Shown: positions 8,988 through 17,350 of the stretch, one piece after another
How the letters are laid out: the number at the start of each line of letters is the position of its first letter
How positions within the stretch are numbered: position 1 is the stretch's first letter
Assembly: GCF_030813245.1 (NCBI RefSeq)
Contig: NZ_JAUSUA010000006.1
Span: 1-64,000, forward strand
DNA from: Alkalicoccobacillus murimartini
Lineage (GTDB): Bacteria > Bacillota > Bacilli > Bacillales > Bacillaceae_D
Direction: 5' to 3'
Length of the DNA stretch: 64,000 nt
Program-made: the position numbers and the translations under genes
Notes under the pieces: generated by a model
The model's input: the letters and a program-made list of their open reading frames with translations, nothing else
Told to the model about the DNA's origin: nothing
Database searches by the model: none

Positions 8988-9472
8988 CTGAACAACAAGT
9001 TGACCATATAGAGATGAGTATTCCTGCAAAAGCGGAATACGTTGGAGTTGTGCGCCTGACCATTTCTGGAATTGCGAATCGGTTGGGCTTTTCGTATGAC
9101 GATATTGAAGACATTAAGATTGCAGTGGCAGAAGCATGTACGAATGCCGTGAATCATGCATATGAAGACGATGGGAACGTTAAGATTGCCTGTGACCTGT
9201 TTGAAGATCGTATTGAGATTATTATTGCTGATGAGGGACAAAGCTTTGATGTGAAAGAATTGCAGGGGAAATTAGGACCTGTTGATTCCAAGCAACCAAT
9301 TGGGGACATGAAAGAAGGTGGACTTGGGTTATTCCTAATTAGTACTCTTATGGATAAAGTCCAAATTCATGATGAAGCCGGAGTGGTGCTGATGATGACA
9401 AAGTTCCTACGGAAAAATGAGGTGGAAGAACATGTCGACGGAATCTCATCATTACAGTCAGAACAAGGATAA
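8984..9472 (+). CDS. rsbW: Anti-sigma-B factor and serine kinase RsbW
   Basis: GHKL-fold protein (162 residues) that binds sigma-B and phosphorylates RsbV. The N box is in VAEACTNAVNHAY near residue 45, followed by IADEGQSFD (G1) and EGGLGLFLISTLMD (G2). It overlaps rsbV at its start and sigB at its end, consistent with stoichiometric coupled translation. Confidence 0.96.
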   Translation: MTEQQVDHIEMSIPAKAEYVGVVRLTISGIANRLGFSYDDIEDIKIAVAEACTNAVNHAYEDDGNVKIACDLFEDRIEIIIADEGQSFDVKELQGKLGPVDSKQPIGDMKEGGLGLFLISTLMDKVQIHDEAGVVLMMTKFLRKNEVEEHVDGISSLQSEQG

Positions 9473-10217
9473 GGTTTACGGTTGGATTAAGGAATACCAA
9501 GAAACACGAGATGATGATGTCCAGTTAAAGTTAGTGAAACACTACGAAGCCTTAGTTCGTTCTCTGTCACGTAAGTTCTCAAAAGGACGGGAACATGATG
9601 AGGACTTGTTTCAAGTAGGTATGGTAGGTTTACTTGCTGCACTACAGCGTTTTGATAATGAATTTGGGCGTAGCTTTGAGTCTTTTGCCGTGCCAACCAT
9701 AGTCGGTGAAATTAAGCGATTTATTCGTGATAAAACATGGAGTGTGCACGTGCCAAGACGAATCAAAGAGCTTGGTCCCAAGATCAAAAAAGCTGTAGAT
9801 ACGCTAACAGCTGAATTACAGCGCTCACCTCTAGTGAATGAGATTTCCGAATTCCTTAATGTATCCGAAGAGGAAATCTTAGAAACGATGGAGATGAGCA
9901 AAAGTTACCAGGCACTCTCAGTCAATCGAGCGCTTGAAGCAGACCAAGAGGGTGGAGAAGTCACTCTTCTAGACTTGGTCGGAAAAGAAGACGAAGGGTA
10001 TGAACAAACCGACCAACAAATGCTATTAGAAAAAGCGTTTCAAGTATTAAATGATCGTGAGAAATTGATTCTTCAATATACTTATTATGACAACTATAGT
10101 CAAAAAGAAGCTGGAGAACGGTTGGGGATCTCGCAGATGCATGTGTCGAGACTACAAAGACGTGCATTAGAAAAACTAAGAGAATCCATACGTGTCGAGC
10201 CGTCTGAAATTTTATAA
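9432..10217 (+). CDS. sigB: RNA polymerase sigma factor SigB
   Basis: General-stress sigma factor of 261 residues. Region 2 spans roughly 35-105, with EDLFQVGMVGLLAALQRFD and the FESFAVPTIVGEIKRFIRD segment for -10 recognition. Region 3 is RIKELGPKIKKAVDTL. Region 4 ends with YSQKEAGERLGISQMHVSRLQ, the -35-binding helix-turn-helix. ATG 9432 follows GAGGTGGAAG inside the end of rsbW; the frame continues to ATG 9417 without a better site. Confidence 0.96.
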   Translation: MSTESHHYSQNKDKVYGWIKEYQETRDDDVQLKLVKHYEALVRSLSRKFSKGREHDEDLFQVGMVGLLAALQRFDNEFGRSFESFAVPTIVGEIKRFIRDKTWSVHVPRRIKELGPKIKKAVDTLTAELQRSPLVNEISEFLNVSEEEILETMEMSKSYQALSVNRALEADQEGGEVTLLDLVGKEDEGYEQTDQQMLLEKAFQVLNDREKLILQYTYYDNYSQKEAGERLGISQMHVSRLQRRALEKLRESIRVEPSEIL

Positions 10218-10819
10218 TGGTCATGTATACCGAAGATAAAAACATTGAGGTAGCCGTTTTACAACGTTCTAAAAACAGTGGAGAGTTTTGCGGGGATGCA
10301 CATGCAGTAATTAAAACGGATACGTATGTGGTCTGCGCAGTGATTGATGGATTAGGAAGTGGCGAAGGAGCCAGCAAATCAGCTCAAGCCGCTCTTCGTA
10401 TGGTAGAAGAGCATCATGAACTACCTGTCAAAACGATTGTAGAGATGTGCAATCGATCACTCTTAAGCATGCGCGGTGCAGTAATAACCGTTGTAAAGCT
10501 TGTGTTTAAAGATCGTCAAATCAGCTACAGTAACTTTGGGAACATAGGGTTCACCATGTATAATCCAAATGGCTCAACTGTGCAACCTTTGCCAACTCGA
10601 GGATATCTATGTGGTAGAAATGAGAAGATTAAAGAGAGTCAGTTCCAGTATGATGAAGGGACAATTTTTGTTCTTTATTCAGATGGAGTAGCAAGCCCAC
10701 CACCTAAAAGAATGCTCTTGCATGTCACAGAGCTAAGAGAAAATAGCGATGCTATTTTCGATCAAGCGCGGTATGTAGAGAATGATGATATTACCCTGCT
10801 GATAGGGAAATTAAGATAA
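10217..10819 (+). CDS. rsbX: Phosphoserine phosphatase RsbX
   Basis: PP2C-family feedback phosphatase (200 residues) that dephosphorylates RsbS and RsbR and resets the stressosome. CAVIDGLGSGEGASKSAQAA near residue 35 carries a metal-binding aspartate, and VLYSDGV near 155 carries another. The ATG at 10217 overlaps the sigB stop and has no clear ribosome site of its own, so coupling is likely. Last gene of the operon. Confidence 0.93.
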   Translation: MVMYTEDKNIEVAVLQRSKNSGEFCGDAHAVIKTDTYVVCAVIDGLGSGEGASKSAQAALRMVEEHHELPVKTIVEMCNRSLLSMRGAVITVVKLVFKDRQISYSNFGNIGFTMYNPNGSTVQPLPTRGYLCGRNEKIKESQFQYDEGTIFVLYSDGVASPPPKRMLLHVTELRENSDAIFDQARYVENDDITLLIGKLR

Positions 10820-10857
10820 GCTTTTCACCGAATGAACAGGTGGAGAGCTTATTTTAT
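10815..10857 (+). terminator. Terminator of the sigB operon
   Basis: Long imperfect stem ATAAGCTTTTCACC...GGTGGAGAGCTTAT followed by a T-rich tract, overlapping the rsbX stop. Confidence 0.8.
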
Positions 10858-10914
10858 TGTGAGCATCTGTGTATGATATGATGAAGAGAAGGTATTTGAA
10901 TGAGGGGGATAAAG

Positions 10915-13098
10915 ATGGAGGAACAAAAGCAAGCAATGATCCAACAAGTCGCAGCAGAGTTGAATATTCAACCTAAGCATGCCAAGCAAGTGATCGATAT
11001 GATGGATGAAGGAAATACAGTCCCATTTATCGCTCGGTATAGAAAAGAAATGACGGGAGGAATGGATGAAGTTCAGCTCAAAGATTTATCAGAGCGCTGG
11101 AGCTATGTGAATCAATTAGCGGATCGAAAGGAAGAGGTTATTCGTTTAATTGATGCGCAAGATAAGCTGACAGATGAACTACGTCAAGCTATTGAAGGGT
11201 CAGATAAACTGCAGCTAGTAGAAGACCTGTATCGCCCTTACAAACAAAAACGACGCACCCGTGCAACAACAGCGAAAGAAAAAGGGTTGGAGCCTCTTGC
11301 GGAATGGCTCTTTTCATTGCCAAAATCAGGTGAACCACTCGAACAAGCCCAAACATACATATCTGAAGAGCATCAAGTGGAAACAGCAGAAGCAGCTATC
11401 GAAGGAGCCCAGGATATCATTGCAGAATGGGTAGCCGATGATGCGGACCTGCGTAGTCTGATCCGAAATCGAACAATCAAAGAAGGTAAACTACTCTCTG
11501 AAGTAAAGAACCAGGAAGAAGATGAAAAAGCTGTTTTTGAAATGTATTATGACTATAGTGAACCACTAAAATCAATTGCTCCTCACCGCGTCTTGGCAGT
11601 GAACCGTGGGGAAAAGGAAGGTATTCTTCGAGTAAGCGTTGCATCTCCTGCAGACAAACTGACAAGCGAATTGGTCAGAAAAGTCATCCGCTCATTTGGA
11701 TCAAAAGCTGTACCTTATGTAGAAGAAGCGATCGCGGATAGCTACAAACGGTTGATTCAACCTTCTATTGAACGTGAGGTTCGTAATCAGCTAAATGAAT
11801 TAGGAGAAGAGCAGGCGATTCATATTTTCTCTGAAAATCTTCGTAACCTACTCCTTCAACCACCAATGAAGGATCAGGTCGTATTAGGACTAGACCCTGC
11901 TTACCGTACAGGCTGCAAGCTAGCGGTTGTTGATCACACCGGAAAAGTCCTAGATATACGAGTAATTTATCCAACGCCTCCAAAGAGCCAGGTTGAACAA
12001 TCAGCAAAGGTTGTAAAGGACTTAATTAAGAAATTTGGTATCACGGTCATTGCGATTGGTAATGGTACAGCCTCCAGAGAATCAGAGCAATTTATTGCAG
12101 ATATCATAAAAGAACAACCAGAACAAATCTTTTATGTCATTGTTAATGAAGCCGGGGCTAGTGTGTACTCCGCATCAGACATGGGACGTGAAGAATTCCC
12201 AGACCTTCAAGTGGAAGAACGAAGCGCGATCTCCATTGCCCGTAGACTGCAAGATCCACTTGCTGAGCTCGTGAAAATTGATCCGAAGTCAGTGGGAGTC
12301 GGTCAATACCAACATGATGTGTCGCAAAAGAAATTAACGGATTCTCTTGGCTTTGTTGTAGAAACCGTTGTAAACCGAGTTGGAGTAAATGTAAATACGG
12401 CCTCTTCAGCGTTACTACAATACGTTGCCGGTTTATCTAAAACAGTCGCAAATAACATTATTAAAAAACGAGACGAGGAAGGTCGCTTTAATAGCCGTAG
12501 CGAACTAAAGAAAATACCGCGTCTCGGTGCAAAAACCTATGAGCAATGTATCGGATTTCTGCGTATTCCTGATGGAAAGCAACCACTTGATGCAACGGGT
12601 ATTCACCCAGAAAGCTATAAAGTAGCCGCTTCAATCCTTGATAAAGCATCGATCCCATCAGCAGAAATTGGAACGCCTGTTGCCAAGGAACGCTTGCAAA
12701 CGCTGAATACACAGTCCTTAGCAGATGAATTAAACATTGGGTTACCAACACTAAAGGATATTATTGATGCCTTTATCCGTCCGATGAGAGATCCACGTGA
12801 TGAAGTGGCCAAGCCATTATTAAAACAAGACGTACTCAAAATGGAAGACCTCCAACCTGGCATGCAGCTGGAGGGAACCGTTCGCAACGTTGTCGACTTT
12901 GGCGCATTTGTTGATATTGGAGTGAAGCAGGATGGGCTCGTTCATATCTCGAAGCTCACAAAACGCTTTGTGAAAAACCCAATGGACGTATTAGCCGTTG
13001 GGGACATTGTGACCGTATGGGTAACGTCAGTAGAGGTCCAAAAAGGCCGCATTGCCTTAACAATGCTTGAACCAGAAAACCAAACCGTTACATCATAA
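10915..13098 (+). CDS. tex: RNA-binding transcriptional accessory protein Tex (YdcI)
   Basis: A 727-residue cytoplasmic nucleic-acid-binding protein. Order: Tex N-terminal helical domain (NTVPFIARYRKEMTGGMDE near residue 35), a YqgF/RNase H-like domain (VVLGLDPAYRTGCKLAVVD near 325), helix-hairpin-helix motifs (LQYVAGLSKTVANNII near 505) and a C-terminal S1 domain (LEGTVRNVVDFGAFVDIG near 650). GAGGGGG precedes ATG 10915. The position between rsbX and cmpA/sprT matches ydcI. Confidence 0.96.
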   Translation: MEEQKQAMIQQVAAELNIQPKHAKQVIDMMDEGNTVPFIARYRKEMTGGMDEVQLKDLSERWSYVNQLADRKEEVIRLIDAQDKLTDELRQAIEGSDKLQLVEDLYRPYKQKRRTRATTAKEKGLEPLAEWLFSLPKSGEPLEQAQTYISEEHQVETAEAAIEGAQDIIAEWVADDADLRSLIRNRTIKEGKLLSEVKNQEEDEKAVFEMYYDYSEPLKSIAPHRVLAVNRGEKEGILRVSVASPADKLTSELVRKVIRSFGSKAVPYVEEAIADSYKRLIQPSIEREVRNQLNELGEEQAIHIFSENLRNLLLQPPMKDQVVLGLDPAYRTGCKLAVVDHTGKVLDIRVIYPTPPKSQVEQSAKVVKDLIKKFGITVIAIGNGTASRESEQFIADIIKEQPEQIFYVIVNEAGASVYSASDMGREEFPDLQVEERSAISIARRLQDPLAELVKIDPKSVGVGQYQHDVSQKKLTDSLGFVVETVVNRVGVNVNTASSALLQYVAGLSKTVANNIIKKRDEEGRFNSRSELKKIPRLGAKTYEQCIGFLRIPDGKQPLDATGIHPESYKVAASILDKASIPSAEIGTPVAKERLQTLNTQSLADELNIGLPTLKDIIDAFIRPMRDPRDEVAKPLLKQDVLKMEDLQPGMQLEGTVRNVVDFGAFVDIGVKQDGLVHISKLTKRFVKNPMDVLAVGDIVTVWVTSVEVQKGRIALTMLEPENQTVTS

Positions 13099-13109
13099 GA
13101 ATCACAAGA

Positions 13110-13140
13110 AAAGCCGACCCTGTATGGGGTCGGTTTTTTC
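13110..13140 (+). terminator. Terminator after tex
   Basis: Stem CCGACCC-TGTA-GGGGTCGG followed by six T. Confidence 0.9.
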
Positions 13141-13254
13141 TCGATATGCTAAGGGCAAGAAGGGAATGGTTGAGCGGGAGAATAAAGTGAGCAGTCGTAG
13201 ATTAGGAATCTTAACTCGGGGATAAAAAGGGTGTAGTGGCGATGCTCTACTCAC

Positions 13255-13383
13255 TCACTTTGTCTTGCGAGTAATTGAATACGTCTTCTGATAATAAAAC
13301 CAGCACTGATTCAGAACGCGGAGCTGATACCTGTTCTTCTCGGCGAATGCGTGTCTGAGTTGCTTCTGTAACCAGTTGGGCAT
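13255..13383 (-). CDS. cmpA: Cortex morphogenetic protein CmpA
   Basis: A 42-residue protein beginning MPNWLQKQLRHAF and containing LNQCWFYYQK, which closely matches the small B. subtilis CmpA. CmpA takes part in quality control of spore cortex assembly, helping ClpXP degrade SpoIVA in defective sporulating cells. It lies on the minus strand between tex and sprT. AAGGAG is 10 bases upstream of the ATG. Identification rests on the recognisable MPNWL start and the LNQCW motif. Confidence 0.9.
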   Translation of the reverse strand: MPNWLQKQLRHAFAEKNRYQLRVLNQCWFYYQKTYSITRKTK

Positions 13384-13490
13384 GACTCGCCAACTCCTTC
13401 GCTCATATGATAATATTAACTACTATATGCAGAGCGGTTTGTCAGTGTTTCCAAGACATCCTCTGTTTTTTTTTGAAGGAGTGGATTTTT

Positions 13491-13940
13491 ATGCTTCAGC
13501 AGGAGCTGCAGCAACTGGTTGAAGAACTGTCTAACGACTTTTTTCAGCGACCATTTGTACATACAGCACGATTTAACCCAAGGCTCCGTACAACGGGCGG
13601 CAGGTACTTCTTACAATCACACGACATTGAAATCAACCCTAAAATGTTAGCTGCTTTTGGACAAGATGAGTTAGTAGGCATTATCAAGCACGAGCTTTGC
13701 CATTATCACCTCCATATTCAAAAGAGAGGGTACAAGCATCAAGACCCTGAGTTTAAGTATTTACTTCAAAAAGTTGGAGGACTAAGACACTGTCAGGTTA
13801 TAGATGGCATGCAAAATACACCGAAACAACTGCACAAATATATCTGCTCAGCTTGCAGTCAAACCTACGTCAGAAAAAGAAGAATCAACACCACCAGGTA
13901 TGTTTGTGGGAAGTGTAAAGGAAAGCTAAAAAAATTATAA
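13491..13940 (+). CDS. sprT: SprT-family zinc metalloprotease-like protein
   Basis: A 149-residue protein equivalent to B. subtilis YdcK. The HExxH-type zinc site is HELCHYHL near residue 66. A C-terminal zinc ribbon has two CxxC-type pairs (CSAC and CGKC). The biological substrate in Bacillus is not established. ATG 13491 lies behind GAAGGAGTGG; the longer upstream frame has no ribosome site. It precedes the tRNA cluster as in B. subtilis. Confidence 0.92.
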   Translation: MLQQELQQLVEELSNDFFQRPFVHTARFNPRLRTTGGRYFLQSHDIEINPKMLAAFGQDELVGIIKHELCHYHLHIQKRGYKHQDPEFKYLLQKVGGLRHCQVIDGMQNTPKQLHKYICSACSQTYVRKRRINTTRYVCGKCKGKLKKL

Positions 13941-14015
13941 AAAAGATATTGCTTGTCTGCTTATGTCTGTGATATATTATAGAAGTCGCAAAAACGACTA
14001 TAACGTTTTACATAT

Positions 14016-14090
14016 TCCACAGTAGCTCAGTGGTAGAGCAATCGGCTGTTAACCGATCGGTCGTAGGTTCGAGTCCTACCTGTGGAGCCA
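14016..14090 (+). tRNA. tRNA-Asn(GTT)
   Basis: Cloverleaf with acceptor TCCACAG/CTGTGGA, anticodon GTT in CTGTTAA, T arm GGTTCGAGTCC, and CCA encoded. First of seven tRNAs. Confidence 0.97.
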
Positions 14091-14091
14091 C

Positions 14092-14182
14092 GGAGAAGTA
14101 CCCAAGTGGCTGAAGGGGCGCCCCTGCTAAGGGTGTAGGTCGTGTAAGCGGCGCGAGGGTTCAAATCCCTCCTTCTCCGCCA
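14092..14182 (+). tRNA. tRNA-Ser(GCT)
   Basis: Class II tRNA of 91 bases with a long variable arm. Acceptor GGAGAAG/CTTCTCC, anticodon GCT in the loop CTGCTAA, CCA encoded. Confidence 0.97.
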
Positions 14183-14206
14183 TTTTTATCTGTCTAAAAT
14201 AATTTA

Positions 14207-14278
14207 GGCCCGTTGGTCAAGCGGTTAAGACACCGCCCTTTCACGGCGGTATCACGGGTTCGATTCCCGTACGGGTCA
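14207..14278 (+). tRNA. tRNA-Glu(TTC)
   Basis: Acceptor GGCCCGT/ACGGGTC, anticodon TTC in CTTTCAC, no encoded CCA (TCA follows the discriminator). A spacer of about 160 bases with no visible gene separates it from the next tRNA. Confidence 0.95.
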
Positions 14279-14441
14279 TCACTATCTTAATTGATATTGA
14301 GCGAGAGATTCGCAGCATTGACAAAGAGAAGCAAGGAGTTCGAGGACATGAGTTTTCGAGTGAAGGAACGTACAATCGTACGTGACTGAACGAGAATAAT
14401 GAAATGGACGAAGAAATTTGAAGCTTATCTGCAGTCAAAGT

Positions 14442-14517
14442 GGAGGATTAGCTCAGCTGGGAGAGCATCTGCCTTACAAGCAGAGGGTCGGCGGTTCGAG
14501 CCCGTCATCCTCCACCA
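14442..14517 (+). tRNA. tRNA-Val(TAC)
   Basis: Acceptor GGAGGAT/ATCCTCC, anticodon TAC in CTTACAA, CCA encoded. Confidence 0.97.
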
Positions 14518-14539
14518 TCTTTTTTTTGAAGTAAATAAT

Positions 14540-14616
14540 GGTCCGGTAGTTCAGTTGGTTAGAATGCCTGCCTGTCACGCAGGAGGTCGCGGGTTCGAGT
14601 CCCGTCCGGACCGCCA
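14540..14616 (+). tRNA. tRNA-Asp(GTC)
   Basis: Acceptor GGTCCGG/CCGGACC, anticodon GTC in CTGTCAC, CCA encoded. Confidence 0.97.
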
Positions 14617-14635
14617 TTATCTTTTATCTAAATAC

Positions 14636-14717
14636 GCGGGTGTGGCGGAATTGGCAGACGCGCTAGATTTAGGATCTAGTGTCTTATGACGTGGGGGTTC
14701 AAGTCCCTTCACCCGCA
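14636..14717 (+). tRNA. tRNA-Leu(TAG)
   Basis: Class II tRNA. Acceptor GCGGGTG/CACCCGC, anticodon TAG in TTTAGGA, no encoded CCA. A hairpin and T run begin inside its 3' end. Confidence 0.96.
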
Positions 14718-14740
14718 CTTTTCACAAAGTGCTTTTTTTT
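14715..14740 (+). terminator. Terminator-like hairpin between the two leucine tRNAs
   Basis: GCACTT...AAGTGC followed by eight T. Only 9 bases separate the T run from the start of tRNA-Leu(GAG), too few for an ordinary promoter. Confidence 0.7.
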
Positions 14741-14749
14741 ATGCAACGA

Positions 14750-14832
<83 letters not shown>

Positions 14833-14841
14833 TACTAGTAG

Positions 14842-14873
14842 TACCAAGGCTTTCGGAGCTTTGGTGCTTTTTT
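14842..14873 (+). terminator. Terminator of tRNA-Leu(GAG)
   Basis: TACCAAGGCT...AGCTTTGGTG and six T. Copies of this hairpin follow nearly every partial tRNA repeat downstream. Confidence 0.92.
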
Positions 14874-14882
14874 CTTTGGATT

Positions 14883-14927
14883 AAAAAAAGACCTAAGCTT
14901 ATATATATACACTTTGGTCTTTTTTTA
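14883..14927 (-). terminator. Terminator downstream of the nitroreductase gene
   Basis: AAGACC...GGTCTT hairpin with A and T runs on both sides, so it can act on both strands. It lies 49 bases past the nitroreductase stop. Confidence 0.75.
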
Positions 14928-14975
14928 TAGCATAATATTTAAGTTATTTAGCAAGTCATTATGCTTTATTAAATC

Positions 14976-15617
14976 TTAGTGCCATTCTGCAACAGAAGAA
15001 ACAGGTAAACGATAAGATGGATAACCTTCTTCTACTGCTTTTCCGACTGAAATAATCATAACTGGAAGGTATCTATCCTTATTTAAACCAAATGTTTGTG
15101 CAATGTTATCCCTATCGTACCCACCAATTGGATTTGTATCATAACCATACGCTTTGGCGGTTAACATAAATAACATCGAGACAAGACCGTTATCAATTAA
15201 TGCGGCTTCCAATTTTTGTTCTCTTGAAATAGTTTTATATCCTGCTGAGATTTGCTCTACTTGACGTTCTTTTACTTCTTGAGGCATGATTCCTAATTCT
15301 ACTGACTTAGAATAGATTTCTTCTAAGTTTTCAACACTTTCAATATCTGCAAAAACAGCGACTACTGCCGATGATGTTGTTACTTGTGTGCTGTTAAAAC
15401 CAGCTAAAGGCAGTAGTTTATCTTTTCCCTCAGCACTATCGATAATAATAAATTTCCAAGGTTGTAAGTTAGTTGAAGACGGTGCTCTTGTTGCTAAAGT
15501 TAACATTTCTTCTAATTCTTCATGTGTAATTTTTACATTTGTATCGTAGTTCCGAATTGATCTGCGTTCTTTTACAATTTGTTTAAATAATTCTTTTCTA
15601 TTGATTGTTTGACTCAT
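14976..15617 (-). CDS. Nitroreductase family protein (U1)
   Basis: FMN-dependent NAD(P)H oxidoreductase of 213 residues. The N-terminal FMN-binding motif RRSIRNYD is near residue 18, and ATRAPSSTNLQPWKFIIID near 45 is the conserved flavin/phosphate region. GYDTNPIGGYD matches the second conserved block. Physiological substrate unknown. Translation starts at ATG 15617 behind GGAGTG. It is the first cargo gene after the intact tRNA, downstream of a TetR gene on the same strand, which probably regulates it. Confidence 0.9.
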   Translation of the reverse strand: MSQTINRKELFKQIVKERRSIRNYDTNVKITHEELEEMLTLATRAPSSTNLQPWKFIIIDSAEGKDKLLPLAGFNSTQVTTSSAVVAVFADIESVENLEEIYSKSVELGIMPQEVKERQVEQISAGYKTISREQKLEAALIDNGLVSMLFMLTAKAYGYDTNPIGGYDRDNIAQTFGLNKDRYLPVMIISVGKAVEEGYPSYRLPVSSVAEWH

Positions 15618-15652
15618 ATTTTTTCACTCCACTTTTCTTCTTAGTATTTTTT

Positions 15653-15680
15653 CAACAACTGTTGTAAAACTGTTGTAAGA
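15653..15680. promoter_or_regulatory. Probable TetR operator upstream of the nitroreductase gene
   Basis: ACAACTGTTGT at 15655-15665 is a palindrome around one central base. A second half site CTGTTGT follows at 15670. It lies in the nitroreductase promoter region, between that gene and tetR. Confidence 0.55.
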
Positions 15681-15819
15681 TTAGTTTAGTGTCTATTTAT
15701 ATTCAAATACACCATCAAATTTATCAGTTTGTTGGAAATCCGACAAAGATCGGATACTAATGGAAAAGTATAAGTAGTTAAGTTGACTAAATAGTATAGG
15801 TTGGGAATCTTGGTTTCTA

Positions 15820-16371
15820 TCAAATTTTAAGATTAACTATTTTCATTACCTTAGGTAATGCAGAATCTATAGTTTCATCTCCTTTTATACAAGTCATTGT
15901 CACTCCATAAATTCCCCAACTCCAAAAAGTCGCTTTGATTAAATGATTTGAATTTTCTCCGTCAATTTTATTTAACAATCTATAAAGAGAAGTTGTTAGG
16001 TGTTTTTTAATATCTTCTTCAATTTTGGGTTTTAATGTATCATAGGCTTTTTGACAATGTAATGAGAGTCCAGTTTGAGAATCAATTATGGCTTTCATTA
16101 TATAATTGATAGTTCTTTCATTAATCTTATCTTCACTTTCAAGATCTTTAAATATTTCATTGGTAATAACCTCATTTTGAATGGCGTCGATTAAATCATA
16201 TTTGTCTACGAAATGATAATAAAAAGTAGAGCGATTAATTTCTGCTTCCTTAGTTATATCTGCTATTGATACCTCTTCAAAGCTCTTTCGTTTTGCCAGT
16301 TCATAAAAGGTGTTAATAATCAATTTTCTTGTACGTTTTATACGAGGGTCTTGTTTTTTCATATTTTTCAT
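15820..16371 (-). CDS. TetR/AcrR family transcriptional regulator (U1)
   Basis: A 183-residue regulator. The N-terminal helix-turn-helix is FEEVSIADITKEAEINRSTFYYHFVDKYDLIDAI (about residues 35-68), typical of the family. The C-terminal ligand domain has no recognised signature. It lies about 200 bases upstream of the nitroreductase gene on the same strand, and the palindrome at 15655 is a plausible operator. Inducer unknown. Confidence 0.88.
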   Translation of the reverse strand: MKNMKKQDPRIKRTRKLIINTFYELAKRKSFEEVSIADITKEAEINRSTFYYHFVDKYDLIDAIQNEVITNEIFKDLESEDKINERTINYIMKAIIDSQTGLSLHCQKAYDTLKPKIEEDIKKHLTTSLYRLLNKIDGENSNHLIKATFWSWGIYGVTMTCIKGDETIDSALPKVMKIVNLKI

Positions 16372-16575
16372 CCTTACATATATTATCTTTTTATATTCTT
16401 CATAAACTGGAATGTTGAAAATTGAATTAAATAGATTATCAAGCTTATTGGTGGCTGTCTCATGTTATCTACTGATTTCATACTATCATTTATCTAGGTG
16501 ATATACTCACAATTCAAACAATGAGGTTCAGGTTAAGTGTATTTAGAATTTCGAACACTGTTTTAAAATACTGAA

Positions 16576-16764
16576 GTACGATCAGCTGAAGAATATATTA
16601 AATATAGTAAGGAACGTTTTAAAAATAATATTATGAAAAAGAGGAGAGTCATTATTGGCTCTTTTCTTATTTAAGGCTAGTCGAGGATACAAATTTGTGG
16701 AGTATGTCGATTGGGATATGACAAGTTATAGTAGTGTTATTATGAGTAAGAAAATCATTTATTA
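16576..16764 (+). pseudogene. Two short gene remnants, the second GNAT-like (U1)
   Basis: No start codon or full domain. A first fragment with SAEEYIKYSKERFKNN ends in an imperfect hairpin (about 16641-16672, GAGAGTC/GGCTCTT then T-rich). A second frame reads RGYKFVEYVDWD...SVIMSKK before its stop at 16762-16764. That end resembles the C-terminus of GNAT acetyltransferases, where SVIM near the end is common. Best read as decayed cargo; the family call is weak. Confidence 0.4.
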
Positions 16765-16780
16765 AGGTAAAATTATAAAG

Positions 16781-17092
16781 GCGAATGAATTATAATAATT
16801 AAAATTAATGTTCGTTTTTAACCATCTGATAAAATATGAAAAGGGTCTCTATGTGGTGAAGAATAAGAGGATTTTATTTTCACCAATTTTTCACCACGTT
16901 ATTTGAAAATGAACGATTTTACATGAAATGAGCGAAAATGAGTGCAAGTAGTGTGCGTGTTTGCAGGAGATAATATGTTTCCACGACATTGAGGGCTTAG
17001 TGAGGTTTGTCTTGTGGAGGTTCGACTCCTCTAAACCGCATATAAGCTTTAGCAGTTGTATTAAAGCCTTAGTTGGCTTTGATACTTTTTTG
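16781..17092 (+). repeat. Boundary repeat 2 (box A, tRNA-Leu 3' half, terminator)
   Basis: Hairpin GCGAAT...TTCGTTTTTA at 16781-16820, box A at about 16841-16988 with TTCACCA pairs at 16879 and 16890, tRNA half from TTGAGGG at 16989 to CCGCAT at 17041, and a terminator at 17058-17092. The variable arm is altered (GAGGTTTGTCTTG) and the acceptor reads AAACCGC. Confidence 0.85.
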
Positions 17093-17350
17093 TTTAAAAA
17101 TCATTAAAATAGATATAAAGAAACAATTGAGTTGACTTAGTTTAAAAATGAATATAGTAAATAATGGGATTTAGAATCGTTTTCATGTTATAGCTGATTA
17201 AGAATTCATTAAGTACCATAGTTGTTGTTATGCCTCTCGTTTGTGATATAAATAATACTTATAACTTGTATAAAAAAAACACATTTGTACAATAGTATAT
17301 TACATGTGATGATGATTACGAAATAAAGCACAACACCGAGGAGGATATTT

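Noticed and set aside
14399-14689. Open frame of 96 residues over the tRNA cluster
   Set aside because: It covers tRNA-Val, tRNA-Asp and part of tRNA-Leu; no coding meaning.
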